From the NCBI RefSeq assembly GCF_003937945.1, contig NZ_RSEC01000007.1:1-64000 (forward strand): DNA of 64,000 nt, read 5' to 3'. This stretch comes from Amycolatopsis eburnea (GTDB taxonomy: Bacteria; Actinomycetota; Actinomycetes; Mycobacteriales; Pseudonocardiaceae). Below, in pieces: positions 1 to 7,400 of the stretch. Below the pieces are notes generated by a model. It did not search any database. It worked only from the letters and a program-made list of their open reading frames with translations, and was not told the DNA's origin. The first letter of the stretch is position 1; each line of letters opens with the position of its first letter. The position numbers and the translations under genes are program-made.

Positions 1-68
1 AGGTCCTTCAGCTGGGCACACAGGCGTTCGACCGTCGCGGCGGTCTCAACAGCGTGGTTTCTCCTCAC
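1..68 (-). CDS. possible start of a gene running off the left edge (partial)
   Basis: Only about 22 codons of a possible minus-strand gene lie in the window. A GTG at 66-68 opens a frame with no stop down to base 1. A good -10 hexamer (TAATAT on the minus strand, 76-81) ends seven bases before the GTG, so the message could start at the start codon itself (leaderless), as is common in actinobacteria. The visible residues are too few to assign a family. It could instead be a chance frame at the junction that truncates the neighbouring phage tail gene. Confidence 0.3.
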   Translation of the reverse strand, partial: MRRNHAVETAATVERLCAQLKD

Positions 69-72
69 CTCT

Positions 73-83
73 GCTATATTAGC
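73..83. promoter_or_regulatory. AT-rich palindrome containing a -10 element
   Basis: GCTATATTAGC has four-base arms around TAT and contains TAATAT on the minus strand. It sits exactly where the tail gene frame ends and seven bases before a GTG-opened frame, so it may be the promoter and operator of the gene to the left. Confidence 0.3.
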
Positions 84-364
84 AACCGCCGTGTGTCGCT
101 GTTGATCTGCAGCAGCGAGAACTTCGCGGAGAAGTCGCGGTCGCTGAAGACGTAGCGGATCGCGGCCACCGACTGCCACGTGTCCACCGGGTCCAGCTTG
201 TCCTTCTTGACGAACTTGACGCCGTCGGAGCTGGTGTAGCCGAGGTCGACCCACGGCGCCGCCCACGGCTTGGTGAAGTCGGCCGGTGCGGCGGTGTGCG
301 CCGGCGCCACGTAGATGGCCCCGGTCCCCGCCACCCGGATCTCACTGGCGTTCAGTCCTGGCAT
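74..364 (-). CDS. truncated phage major tail (tube) protein-like
   Basis: The 96-residue product starts MPGLNASEIRVAGTGAIYVA and continues with a short strand-rich region (WVDLGYTSSDGVKF, DPVDTWQS, RYVFSDRDFS) typical of siphophage and tailocin-like tail tube proteins. Such proteins are usually clearly longer, and here the frame collapses into NSDTRRLLI and a stop just before an AT-rich palindrome, so the 3' part is probably missing. The ATG at 362-364 has a good GGGAGGG site eight bases upstream. It lies 32 bp after the tail-terminator-like gene, the order seen in tail modules. Expression is possible but the product is probably non-functional. The family call rests on residue pattern and gene order, not on a search. 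Confidence 0.55.
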   Translation of the reverse strand: MPGLNASEIRVAGTGAIYVAPAHTAAPADFTKPWAAPWVDLGYTSSDGVKFVKKDKLDPVDTWQSVAAIRYVFSDRDFSAKFSLLQINSDTRRLLI

Positions 365-396
365 GAGCAGCCCTCCCACTGCGCCGCCGGCCCGGT

Positions 397-816
397 TCAG
401 GCCGGTCTGGATACGACTTGCGCGACGAACCGGTACCGCATGACGTACCGGTTCGCGTCGGAATGCCTCCGGTCGAGCACGAAGCACGGCCCCTGGAGCT
501 CGGTCACGTCGGGGAACACGGTGCCGCCGGACGCGGTCAGCAGCGGCAGGACACCGCGCACGGCCAGCGCGACCGCGTGCGCGGCGGTCTTGTCCGGTCC
601 GTAGGAATCCAGCCGCACTTCGGCGTTGTCGAGCCGGTCGTCGTCGAGGTAGACGCCACCGAGCCGGGTGAGCACCACGGCGCGCTGCGTCCCGTCGAAA
701 CCCGGCGGCACCGCCGTTCCCACCGGCACGCCGGACAGCTCCGGCCGCGCGCGCACGAAGTCCGCGACGGCCTGCTCGACATCCGGGAACACCAGTGGTT
801 CCTGGGCGATCGGCAC
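397..816 (-). CDS. phage tail terminator-like protein
   Basis: This 139-residue protein (MPIAQEPLVFPDVEQAVADF, then VPVGTAVPPGFDG, AVVLTRLGG, NAEVRLDSYGPDKTAAHAVA) has the layout of small phage tail-terminator or tail-completion proteins: an N-terminal helix, then a mixed fold ending in a strand with RYRFVAQV. In phages this protein caps the tail tube and joins it to the head. The GTG at 814-816 is chosen because a strong GGAGGTGGGGGG site lies just upstream; the frame stays open far further but into repeat DNA. It is followed 32 bp later by the tail-tube-like gene. No other phage structural gene is visible, so it is a fragment of a prophage or tailocin cluster extending left or mostly lost. 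Confidence 0.5.
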   Translation of the reverse strand: MPIAQEPLVFPDVEQAVADFVRARPELSGVPVGTAVPPGFDGTQRAVVLTRLGGVYLDDDRLDNAEVRLDSYGPDKTAAHAVALAVRGVLPLLTASGGTVFPDVTELQGPCFVLDRRHSDANRYVMRYRFVAQVVSRPA

Positions 817-944
817 GATTTCCCCCCACCTCCCCACTCCCCTTGGGGTGTGACCAAGGTAACGCAGAGCCGATCGCCCGCAAGCGGCCGAACGGGGGAA
901 GACACTGGCCGGATCCGGCCATCCCGCGGGCCGCCCCACGTGCG

Positions 945-1024
945 CCCCCAATGTGGCGTTCGGTGCATCCAACGCACCCAATGTGGCGTTCGGTGCGTCT
1001 GACGCACCCAACGCCACATTGGGG
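945..1024. repeat. composite palindromic repeat, copy 1
   Basis: Two 30-bp direct units starting CCCAATGTGGCGTTCGG (947-976 and 977-1006) are followed by the inverted end CCCAACGCCACATTGGGG (1007-1024). The outer arms pair, and each unit also holds a smaller GGTGCGTC/GACGCACC-type dyad. A relative with the same architecture lies at 12645-12731. It is non-coding here, lying between the phage remnant and the mannosidase terminator, and is followed by GGTTTTCTC, so it could also end transcription on the plus strand. Confidence 0.8.
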
Positions 1025-1070
1025 TTTTCTCAGCAGCGGCTGCGCATGCGCCGGCCCATCGGGCAGCGGA

Positions 1071-1102
1071 ACGGCCCCCTCCCCACGCGGGAAGGGGGCC
1101 GT
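1071..1102 (-). terminator. terminator of the GH92 gene
   Basis: ACGGCCCCCT pairs with AAGGGGGCCGT across a short loop, 13 bp after the mannosidase stop codon. It is GC-rich with no clear U-tract, as usual in actinobacteria. Confidence 0.65.
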
Positions 1103-1114
1103 CGTCTCGCTGGG

Positions 1115-4100
1115 CTACGCGCCGATGCCGATGGCGAACACGTGCAGCGCGCCACCGCTGACGTTGTCCGGCAGCGTCACGCTAGCCACGGTCTTGCCCG
1201 CGTCGAGGGTGATCGGGTTGGTGCCGAACACCATCGTGCGGATCTGCTGCGGGTCGCCGCCCGAAGCGTTGCGGTACGGCGTCGAGAGCACGATCCGGTT
1301 GCCGAACGCCGGCTGGGCACCGCCGCCGCCGAGGGTCCAGTCGGAGAACCCGATGGTGGCGGTGGACTTGCTGCCGTCGGTGTAGGTGATGGTCAGCGTC
1401 CCGGAGGCGTTGCCGTTGGACGCCGAGCCGAGCAGCGCGAGCCGTCCGGAGCCGGTGACGTTCACGGTCTGGCCGCCGGCGACGACGTTGTCCGGGTCTC
1501 CGACCGGGAACGACGGCCAGGTGAACTTGATGCCGTCACTGGTGACCGTGCTGCCCGGGGTGGCACCGGCCGCCGCGAGGGCGTCGGCCGAGTAGCTCCA
1601 GCCGCCGCCGTCGAAGTTGGCCGCTCCCGAGTTCGAGTCCGGGGAGATGCCCGCGTTGTTCACCGTGGCGAGCCAGCTGTTCGGCTGGGCCACCAACACC
1701 GTCAGTACCGCTTGCGAGGAAGCGACTCCCGGCGCGGAGAACGTCACCGGGATGCGGCGCGCGCCGTCGGCCAGGCCCGCCGGGACGCTGACCGTCAGCT
1801 CCGCCTGGGCCTTGCCCGCGGCAGGCACCGCGATGCTGCCGGTCGCCGGGGTCAGCGTGATCCCGTCGACGCTGCCCGCGCTGTAGGTCCAGGTCCGGGC
1901 GACTCCGGAGAGGTCCTGGACACCCACGGAAGCCTTGGACGTCGACCCCGCGGGCGTCACCGCGCGAGCCGGGTCCACAAAGGACAGGCTCGGCTTCTCC
2001 TGCTCGCGGAACGACGGCGGCGCGTCGGCCGCCGCGCTGCCCCACGAGGTCGCCGTGGCGGAGCGGGTGTAGTCGAGCGTGCCGCCGCTGGAGATCAGCG
2101 CCTCCGGCAGCCACGCCTTCGCCGCCGCGCCGCCGTTGACCTTGAGGCTGCCCACGTAGTCGCCGGTGCCCGGCGCGTTGATGGTGATCTTCTTGCCCGC
2201 GCCGGTGGTGAGCACGGCGTGCTCGAAGCGCGGGGTGACGAGCAGCGTCTCGGCGCGGCCCGGGATCTCCGGGTAGAGGCCGAGCGCCGACCACACGTAC
2301 CAGGCCGACATCTGGCCGAGGTCGTCGTTGCCGATCAGGCCTTCGGGACGCGGGTTGTACAGCTCGTCCATCGAGCGGTGCACGATTCCCTGGGTCTTGG
2401 CCGGAGCGCCCGCGTACGAGTACACGTACGGCGCGTTGGAGTTCGGCTCGTTGCCCATGAAGGCGTACGGCTCCTGCGTGCCCGCGTTGAGCTGGGTGAA
2501 GAAGGTGTCCAACCGGGACTGCGTCGCGGTGTTGCCGCCGAACGCCGTCACGACGCCGCCGAGGTCGTAGGGCACCATCCACTCGTACTGCGCGCCGTTG
2601 CCCTCGACCCAGCCCTGCGAGCTGGCGGGGTCGTAGGTGCCGGCGAACGAGCCGTCCGCGTTGCGCGGCTGCAGGTGACCGGTTCCCGGGTTGTAGAGGT
2701 TCTGCCAGTTCTGCGCGCGCTTCATGAACGTCGTGTACGTCGCGCTGTCGCCGAGCCGCTTCGCGAACTGGGCGATGGAGAAGTCGGCGCTGGTGTACTC
2801 GAGCGTGTCCGCGCCGGCGCCCGGCACGTAGCCGAGCTTCTGGTAGTCCTCGAGGCCCGGCCGCTCGGTGTAGCCCTGCGTCGGCTGGGTGGCGCCCTTG
2901 ATCATGAGCAGCAACGCCTTCTGGGCGTCGAAGTCCCGTGCCCCGAACGCGTACGCGCTGGAGACGATGATGTGGTACGGGTCGCCGTTCATGACGCCGG
3001 TGTAGTCGTTGGCCACCGTCCAGCGGTCCCACGAGCCGCCCTGCTCGGCGTAGGCCATCATCGACCGGACGATGTCGGACGTCTCGTGCGGCGCGATCGT
3101 CGCCAGCAGCGGGATCTCCGAGCGGTAGATGTCCCAGCCGGAGAAGTTCGTGTACATCGCGTGGCCCTGGTCGGCCGTGTGGATCCGGCCGTCGAAGCCG
3201 ATGTACTGCCCGTTGACGTCGGAGAAGACGTTCGGCTGGATCAGCGAGTGGTACAGCGAGGTGTAGAACGTCGTCAGGTCCGCGTCGGAGCCGCCGGTGA
3301 CGGCGATCTTGCCGAGCTGCGCGTTCCACGCCTTGCGCGCGCCCGCCGCGACCGTGTCGAACGACTTGCCGGTGTTCTCCGCCTTGAGGTTGGCCTTCGC
3401 GCCGTCGACGGACACAAAGGACAGTCCGACCTGGACGTTCACCTGCGCGCCGTTGAGGTTGGCGAAGGTGACGTACCCGCCGCTGCCCGGACCGGACACG
3501 GTGGTGTCCTGCTGCTTCGCGGTGGTGGTGCGGGCGATCGACGCGTTCACGCCGTTGGGCTGCGCGACCTTCGCCCTGGCGCCACCGGTTTCCGCGGCCT
3601 TGTTCGGCGTCACGGCGCCGTTCTTCCACGTGCCGATGGACGCGAACGGCGTGTCGAACTTGGCCGAGAAGTAGACGCGGTAGCTGTTCTGGGCCCCGCA
3701 GAAGCGGCCGCTCGTGGCCCAGCCGCTGATGGTGTCCTTGCCGATGCTGATGGACGCGTCGTCGGTGCCGTTGACCGAGCCGGAGGTGTTGACCAGCAGC
3801 GTCGAGGACGCGCCCGCCGGGTAGGTCAGCCGCGCGGAGCCGGTGCGCTGGGTCGCGCTCAGCTCGACCTTCGCGCCGCTGTCGAGGGTGACGTCGTAGG
3901 CGCCGGCGGTCGCGTGTTCGTTGGTGTGCGAGAACTTCGACGTGTAGTGGGACGGGTCGGTGGCCGGGGAAGTCGTCACCTCACCGACATAGGGGATGAA
4001 CGGGATGTCCTCATAGGTCGAACAGCCCGCGCCGGAAAGGTGCGTGAGGCTGAACCCGGTGAGGGCGTTGTCGTCGTAGAAGTACCCGCCCGGCTGGGAT

Positions 4101-4345
4101 TTCACGGTGTCCGGGCTCCACTGGACCATGCCGAACGGCGCGACCGCGCCCGGGAACGTGTTGCCGGCACCGCCCCCGGTGCCGTGGTCGGCGCCGCCGG
4201 GGCGGGTGCCGACGAAGGGGTTGACCCACTTCGCGAAATCGGTCGTCGTGGCCGCCGCGGCGGGGACAGCGGGAGCCACCGCTGCCGTCACCGCCAATGT
4301 CAGGAAAGCTAAACCGGCTCTGAAGCGCGCTCGCGCCATGGCCAT
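1115..4345 (-). CDS. secreted GH92 alpha-1,2-mannosidase
   Basis: A 1076-residue exported glycosidase that should trim mannose from alpha-mannans or N-glycans outside the cell. Residues 1-31 are a signal peptide. The GH92 region runs from about residue 40 (WVNPFVGT) to about 770 and keeps the family signatures SGWDIYRSEIPLL (about 400), EGNGAQYEW (about 585, region of the general acid) and GNDDLGQMSAWYVWSALG (about 675, catalytic aspartates). A NEW3-like beta domain (about 790-880) and a C-terminal beta-sandwich follow. Two ATGs, 4345 and 4339, are possible; the second has the better spacing to GGAGAGG. It is divergent from the LacI operon with a LacI-type palindrome 32 bp upstream, so repression lifted by a mannose-derived ligand is likely. 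The family is clear; the exact linkage specificity is inferred. Confidence 0.93.
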   Translation of the reverse strand: MAMARARFRAGLAFLTLAVTAAVAPAVPAAAATTTDFAKWVNPFVGTRPGGADHGTGGGAGNTFPGAVAPFGMVQWSPDTVKSQPGGYFYDDNALTGFSLTHLSGAGCSTYEDIPFIPYVGEVTTSPATDPSHYTSKFSHTNEHATAGAYDVTLDSGAKVELSATQRTGSARLTYPAGASSTLLVNTSGSVNGTDDASISIGKDTISGWATSGRFCGAQNSYRVYFSAKFDTPFASIGTWKNGAVTPNKAAETGGARAKVAQPNGVNASIARTTTAKQQDTTVSGPGSGGYVTFANLNGAQVNVQVGLSFVSVDGAKANLKAENTGKSFDTVAAGARKAWNAQLGKIAVTGGSDADLTTFYTSLYHSLIQPNVFSDVNGQYIGFDGRIHTADQGHAMYTNFSGWDIYRSEIPLLATIAPHETSDIVRSMMAYAEQGGSWDRWTVANDYTGVMNGDPYHIIVSSAYAFGARDFDAQKALLLMIKGATQPTQGYTERPGLEDYQKLGYVPGAGADTLEYTSADFSIAQFAKRLGDSATYTTFMKRAQNWQNLYNPGTGHLQPRNADGSFAGTYDPASSQGWVEGNGAQYEWMVPYDLGGVVTAFGGNTATQSRLDTFFTQLNAGTQEPYAFMGNEPNSNAPYVYSYAGAPAKTQGIVHRSMDELYNPRPEGLIGNDDLGQMSAWYVWSALGLYPEIPGRAETLLVTPRFEHAVLTTGAGKKITINAPGTGDYVGSLKVNGGAAAKAWLPEALISSGGTLDYTRSATATSWGSAAADAPPSFREQEKPSLSFVDPARAVTPAGSTSKASVGVQDLSGVARTWTYSAGSVDGITLTPATGSIAVPAAGKAQAELTVSVPAGLADGARRIPVTFSAPGVASSQAVLTVLVAQPNSWLATVNNAGISPDSNSGAANFDGGGWSYSADALAAAGATPGSTVTSDGIKFTWPSFPVGDPDNVVAGGQTVNVTGSGRLALLGSASNGNASGTLTITYTDGSKSTATIGFSDWTLGGGGAQPAFGNRIVLSTPYRNASGGDPQQIRTMVFGTNPITLDAGKTVASVTLPDNVSGGALHVFAIGIGA

Positions 4346-4376
4346 CGCCTCTCCACCTCGTCAGCGCGACCGAACT

Positions 4377-4388
4377 GACAACCTTGTC
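4377..4388. promoter_or_regulatory. LacI-family operator at the mannosidase promoter
   Basis: GACAACCTTGTC differs by one base from the perfect palindrome GACAACGTTGTC found at 4555 and 6435. Its place, 32-43 bp upstream of the mannosidase start, fits repression of that gene by the neighbouring LacI protein. Confidence 0.65.
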
Positions 4389-4512
4389 GCGCAGTCGTCG
4401 AACCGGGCCACCTTGGGCAGCGGCTCACCAGGTCGTCAAGAGGTCTCGTCAAGACCTGTCCACTTCGGGACAGCGTGATCCAGCCGAATCGGCACAATCC
4501 ACGCGACAGGCG

Positions 4513-4542
4513 TTGACAAGCCACCGGGTCGTGGCGTTCAAT
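4513..4542 (+). promoter_or_regulatory. candidate promoter of the lacI operon
   Basis: A perfect -35 TTGACA (4513-4518) is followed at 17-18 bp spacing by a weak -10-like stretch near 4536-4542. It would start transcription close to the ATG at 4553, so the operator at 4555-4566 would cover the start site. Confidence 0.4.
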
Positions 4543-4552
4543 CCCGGTCACT

Positions 4553-5605
4553 ATGACAACGTTGTCTCCACCCGGCCGGGACCGGGACGGCGCCACGCGC
4601 ACCGCGAGCAGGCGAGCCACGATGAGCGACGTGGCCCGGCTGGCGGGCGTCAGCATCAAGACCGTCTCGCGCGTGGTCAACGACGAACCGGCGGTGCACC
4701 CGGACACCGCCGAGCGGGTCATGGCGGCCATCGAGCAGCTGGGCTTCCGGCGCAACCTGGGCGCGCGCAACCTGCGCCGCGGGTCGACGACCGGCACCAT
4801 CGGGCTGATCGTCGAGGACGTCGGCAACCCCTTCTACTCCGAGCTGAACCGCGCGGTCGAGCGCATCGCGACGTCGTTCGGGCGCCAGGTGCTCACCGGC
4901 TCGTCCGAGGAGAACTCCGACCGCGAGCGCGAGCTCGTGCTCGAGTTCTGCGCGCGGCGGGTGGACGGCATCCTCGTCGTCCCGGCCGGCCTGCAGCACG
5001 GCTACCTGGTGCCGGAGATGCGCGCGGGCACGCCGGTGGTGTTCATCGACCGCCCGGCCGGCGACATCGTGGCCGACACCGTGCTGGTCGACAACCTCGG
5101 CGGCACCATCGAAGCCGTCACCCACCTGGCGAAGCACGGTCACCGGCGGATCGCGTTCCTCGGCGACAGCCCGGACATCTTCACCGCGGCCGAGCGCCTG
5201 CGCGGGTTCCGCGAAGGCTGCGTCCGCAACGGCATCTCCTACGACGAGTCGCTCGTCTCCATGCGCACGCCGACGCCGGAGTACATCGGCGACGTCGTGA
5301 AGCGGCTGCTGCACGGGCCGGACGCGGCCACCGCGGTGATCGCGGGCAACAACCGGGTCGCCGTGCACCTGCTGCGCGCGCTGGCCCACGCCGAGCACCG
5401 GCCGGCGATGGTCGGCTTCGACGACTTCGAGCTGGCGGACCTGCTCGACCCGCCGGTCACCGTGATCGCGCACGACGTGAGCGCGCTCGGCCACGCCGCG
5501 GCCGAGCTGCTCTTCGCCCGCGTCCAAGGAGACCAGTCCCCGCCCAGAAAGGTAGTCCTGCCCGTGCATCTCGTCGCCCGTGGTTCCGGTGAGGTCGCCC
5601 CGTGA
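4553..5605 (+). CDS. LacI-family transcriptional repressor
   Basis: A 350-residue LacI-type regulator. The helix-turn-helix and hinge (MSDVARLAGVSIKTVSRVVN to about residue 75) are followed by a periplasmic-binding-like sensor domain (IGLIVEDVGNPFYSELNRAV to the end). The first ATG, 4553, gives 23 residues before the conserved start of the DNA-binding domain; an internal ATG at 4622 is the alternative. A TTGACA box at 4513 and the absence of a good ribosome site at either ATG favour a nearly leaderless message from 4553. The perfect palindrome at 4555-4566 overlaps this start, so it should repress itself. It overlaps the isomerase gene by 4 bp (GTGA). The ligand is probably a mannose-related sugar or phosphate; this is inferred from neighbours. 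Confidence 0.93.
   Translation: MTTLSPPGRDRDGATRTASRRATMSDVARLAGVSIKTVSRVVNDEPAVHPDTAERVMAAIEQLGFRRNLGARNLRRGSTTGTIGLIVEDVGNPFYSELNRAVERIATSFGRQVLTGSSEENSDRERELVLEFCARRVDGILVVPAGLQHGYLVPEMRAGTPVVFIDRPAGDIVADTVLVDNLGGTIEAVTHLAKHGHRRIAFLGDSPDIFTAAERLRGFREGCVRNGISYDESLVSMRTPTPEYIGDVVKRLLHGPDAATAVIAGNNRVAVHLLRALAHAEHRPAMVGFDDFELADLLDPPVTVIAHDVSALGHAAAELLFARVQGDQSPPRKVVLPVHLVARGSGEVAP
4555..4566. promoter_or_regulatory. perfect LacI operator over the lacI start
   Basis: GACAACGTTGTC is a perfect 12-bp dyad with the central CG typical of LacI-family operators. It overlaps the ATG of the regulator gene and supports negative autoregulation. Confidence 0.75.
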
Positions 5606-6639
5606 CCCTCGAACCGATCCGCCTCCCGGCCAACCAGCCACCGCAGTTCTACCGCGGCGGCGACGCCATCGCGGCGCTGCGCGGCGCGTCGCCGGACAAG
5701 AAGTTCGGCCCGGAGGACTGGGTCGCGTCGGTGAGCACCATGTTCGGCCAGGACACCAACGGCCTCACCCGCCTCCCGGACGGCGCGTGGCTGCGCGACG
5801 CCGTTCTCGCGAACCCGAACGGCTGGCTCGGCGCCAAGCACGTCGAGGCGCTCGGGACGTCGACCGGCCTGCTGGTCAAGCTGCTCGACGCGGGCCAGCG
5901 GCTGCCCGTGCACTTCCACCCGGACGACGCCTTCGCGAAGCAGCACTTCGATTCGCACTTCGGCAAGACCGAGGCGTGGATCGTGGTCGGCACCTACGGC
6001 GACGACCCGCGCGTCTACCCCGGGTTCAAGGAGACGCTGTCGAAGGCGACCGTGTCCGAGTGGACGCGCGAGCAGGACGTGCCGTCGATGCTGGGCGCGT
6101 TGAACAGCATCCCGGTGACCGCGGGCGACACCGTGTACATCCCGGCGGGCCTGCCGCACGCGATCGGCGAGGGCGTGTTCGTCGTCGAACTGCAGCAGCC
6201 GACGGACTTCTCGCTGACCATCGAGTGGCGCGACTTCCTCGCTTCGCCGGAAAAGGGCCACCTCGGCCTGGGCTTCGACACCGCCATCGAGGCGCTGGAC
6301 ACCTCGGGCTGGGACGCCGAGCGCCTGGACACCATCATCAAGCGCACCGCCGGCGACGCGTCGGCCACGGTCGACCTGCTGGCCGCCGGTTCGGAGCGGT
6401 TCTTCCGAGCCGAGCAGCTGCGCACCGACAAGACGACAACGTTGTCATCGGACCCGTCGTTCGCGGTCCTGGTCGTCCTCGACGGCGAAGGGACGCTGCG
6501 CACCGAGCACGGCGGCGAGTACCCGCTGGCGAAGGGCGACACCTACGTCGTCCCGTTCGACGCCGGCCAGACCGAGCTGTCCGGCGCGGTGACGGCGATC
6601 CGCTGCCGCCCGCCGGCGCCGGAAGAGAGGAACGGATGA
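5602..6639 (+). CDS. manA: class I mannose-6-phosphate isomerase-like cupin enzyme
   Basis: This 345-residue protein resembles class I phosphomannose isomerases, which interconvert mannose-6-phosphate and fructose-6-phosphate in the cytosol. The zinc-site pattern is visible: LPVHFHPDDAFAKQHF (about residue 95-110), GKTEAWIVV (about 115-123) and PAGLPHAIGEGVFVVELQ (about 180-197), with a second cupin lobe at the C-terminus. The GTG start overlaps the lacI stop and the stop overlaps the next ATG, so it is translated as part of the operon. It would let sugar released by the mannosidase and brought in by the transporter enter glycolysis after phosphorylation. No kinase is seen here. A LacI-type operator lies within its coding sequence at 6435-6446. 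Confidence 0.85.
   Translation: MTLEPIRLPANQPPQFYRGGDAIAALRGASPDKKFGPEDWVASVSTMFGQDTNGLTRLPDGAWLRDAVLANPNGWLGAKHVEALGTSTGLLVKLLDAGQRLPVHFHPDDAFAKQHFDSHFGKTEAWIVVGTYGDDPRVYPGFKETLSKATVSEWTREQDVPSMLGALNSIPVTAGDTVYIPAGLPHAIGEGVFVVELQQPTDFSLTIEWRDFLASPEKGHLGLGFDTAIEALDTSGWDAERLDTIIKRTAGDASATVDLLAAGSERFFRAEQLRTDKTTTLSSDPSFAVLVVLDGEGTLRTEHGGEYPLAKGDTYVVPFDAGQTELSGAVTAIRCRPPAPEERNG
6435..6446. promoter_or_regulatory. third LacI operator copy, inside manA
   Basis: GACAACGTTGTC recurs exactly, 1.9 kb inside the operon and about 190 bp before the ABC ATPase gene. It could be an auxiliary operator for looping or a roadblock, or mark an internal promoter for the transporter genes. Confidence 0.6.
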
Positions 6640-7400
6640 GCGAAATCCTCCTGGAAGCGGTCGACCTCACCAAGCACTACGGCTCCGTCGAAGCCCTGCG
6701 CGGCGCGTCCTTCCAGGCCCGCGCGGGGGAAGTGACCGCGCTGATCGGCGACAACGGCGCCGGCAAGTCCACTTTGGTCAAGTGCCTCTCCGGCGCGGAA
6801 CAGCCGACGGCGGGCAAGATCCTCCTCGACGGCGCCGAGGCGCACTTCGACTCGCCGACCACCGCGCGGCGCCTCGGCATCGAGACCGTCTACCAGGACC
6901 TGGCCGTCGCACCCGAGCTGGACCCGGCGGCCAACCTCTTCCTCGGCCGCGAAATCCACCGCAAGGGCATCCTCGGCAAGCTCGGGATGCTCGACAAGGC
7001 CGAGATGCGGCGGCAGGCCGTCGAGGAGTTCCAGCGCCTCGGCGTGACGCTGCAGAGCACCGACGTCCCCATCGGCTCGCTGTCGGGCGGGCAGCGCCAG
7101 AGCGTCGCGGTCGCGCGGTCGGTCGTGTGGGCGTCGAAGGTCGTGTTCATGGACGAGCCCACCGCCGCGCTGGGCGTCGTGCAGCGCGAGCGCGTGCTCG
7201 ACGTCATCAAGAAGGTGCGCGACAAGGGCATCGCCGTCGTGCTGATCAGCCACAACATGCCCGAGGTGCTGTCGGTGGCCGACCGCGTCGAGGTGCTGCG
7301 GCTGGGCAAGCGCGTGGCCCGGTTCCGCGGACCGGACACGAAGCTCGAAGACCTCGTCGCCGCGATGACCGGCGCGCTCGTGCAGGAGGAGGCCGCGTGA
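6636..7400 (+). CDS. ABC sugar transporter ATP-binding protein, single-domain
   Basis: A 254-residue ATPase with Walker A GDNGAGKST (about residue 37-45), signature LSGGQRQSVAVAR (about 150) and Walker B VVFMDEPTAALG. It powers sugar import by the next two gene products. It has one nucleotide-binding domain, as in FrcA-like proteins, not two as in RbsA or XylG, so it should act as a homodimer. ATGA overlaps at both ends couple it to manA and the permease. The family (carbohydrate uptake transporter 2 class) is clear; mannose or a mannose-like sugar as substrate is inferred from the flanking mannosidase and isomerase. Confidence 0.93.
   Translation: MSEILLEAVDLTKHYGSVEALRGASFQARAGEVTALIGDNGAGKSTLVKCLSGAEQPTAGKILLDGAEAHFDSPTTARRLGIETVYQDLAVAPELDPAANLFLGREIHRKGILGKLGMLDKAEMRRQAVEEFQRLGVTLQSTDVPIGSLSGGQRQSVAVARSVVWASKVVFMDEPTAALGVVQRERVLDVIKKVRDKGIAVVLISHNMPEVLSVADRVEVLRLGKRVARFRGPDTKLEDLVAAMTGALVQEEAA

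Noticed and set aside
953..4312. 1119-codon plus-strand open frame
   Set aside because: It is antisense to the GH92 gene, begins in the palindromic repeat, and its product is Arg/Gly/Val-rich without domains; a GC-skew shadow.
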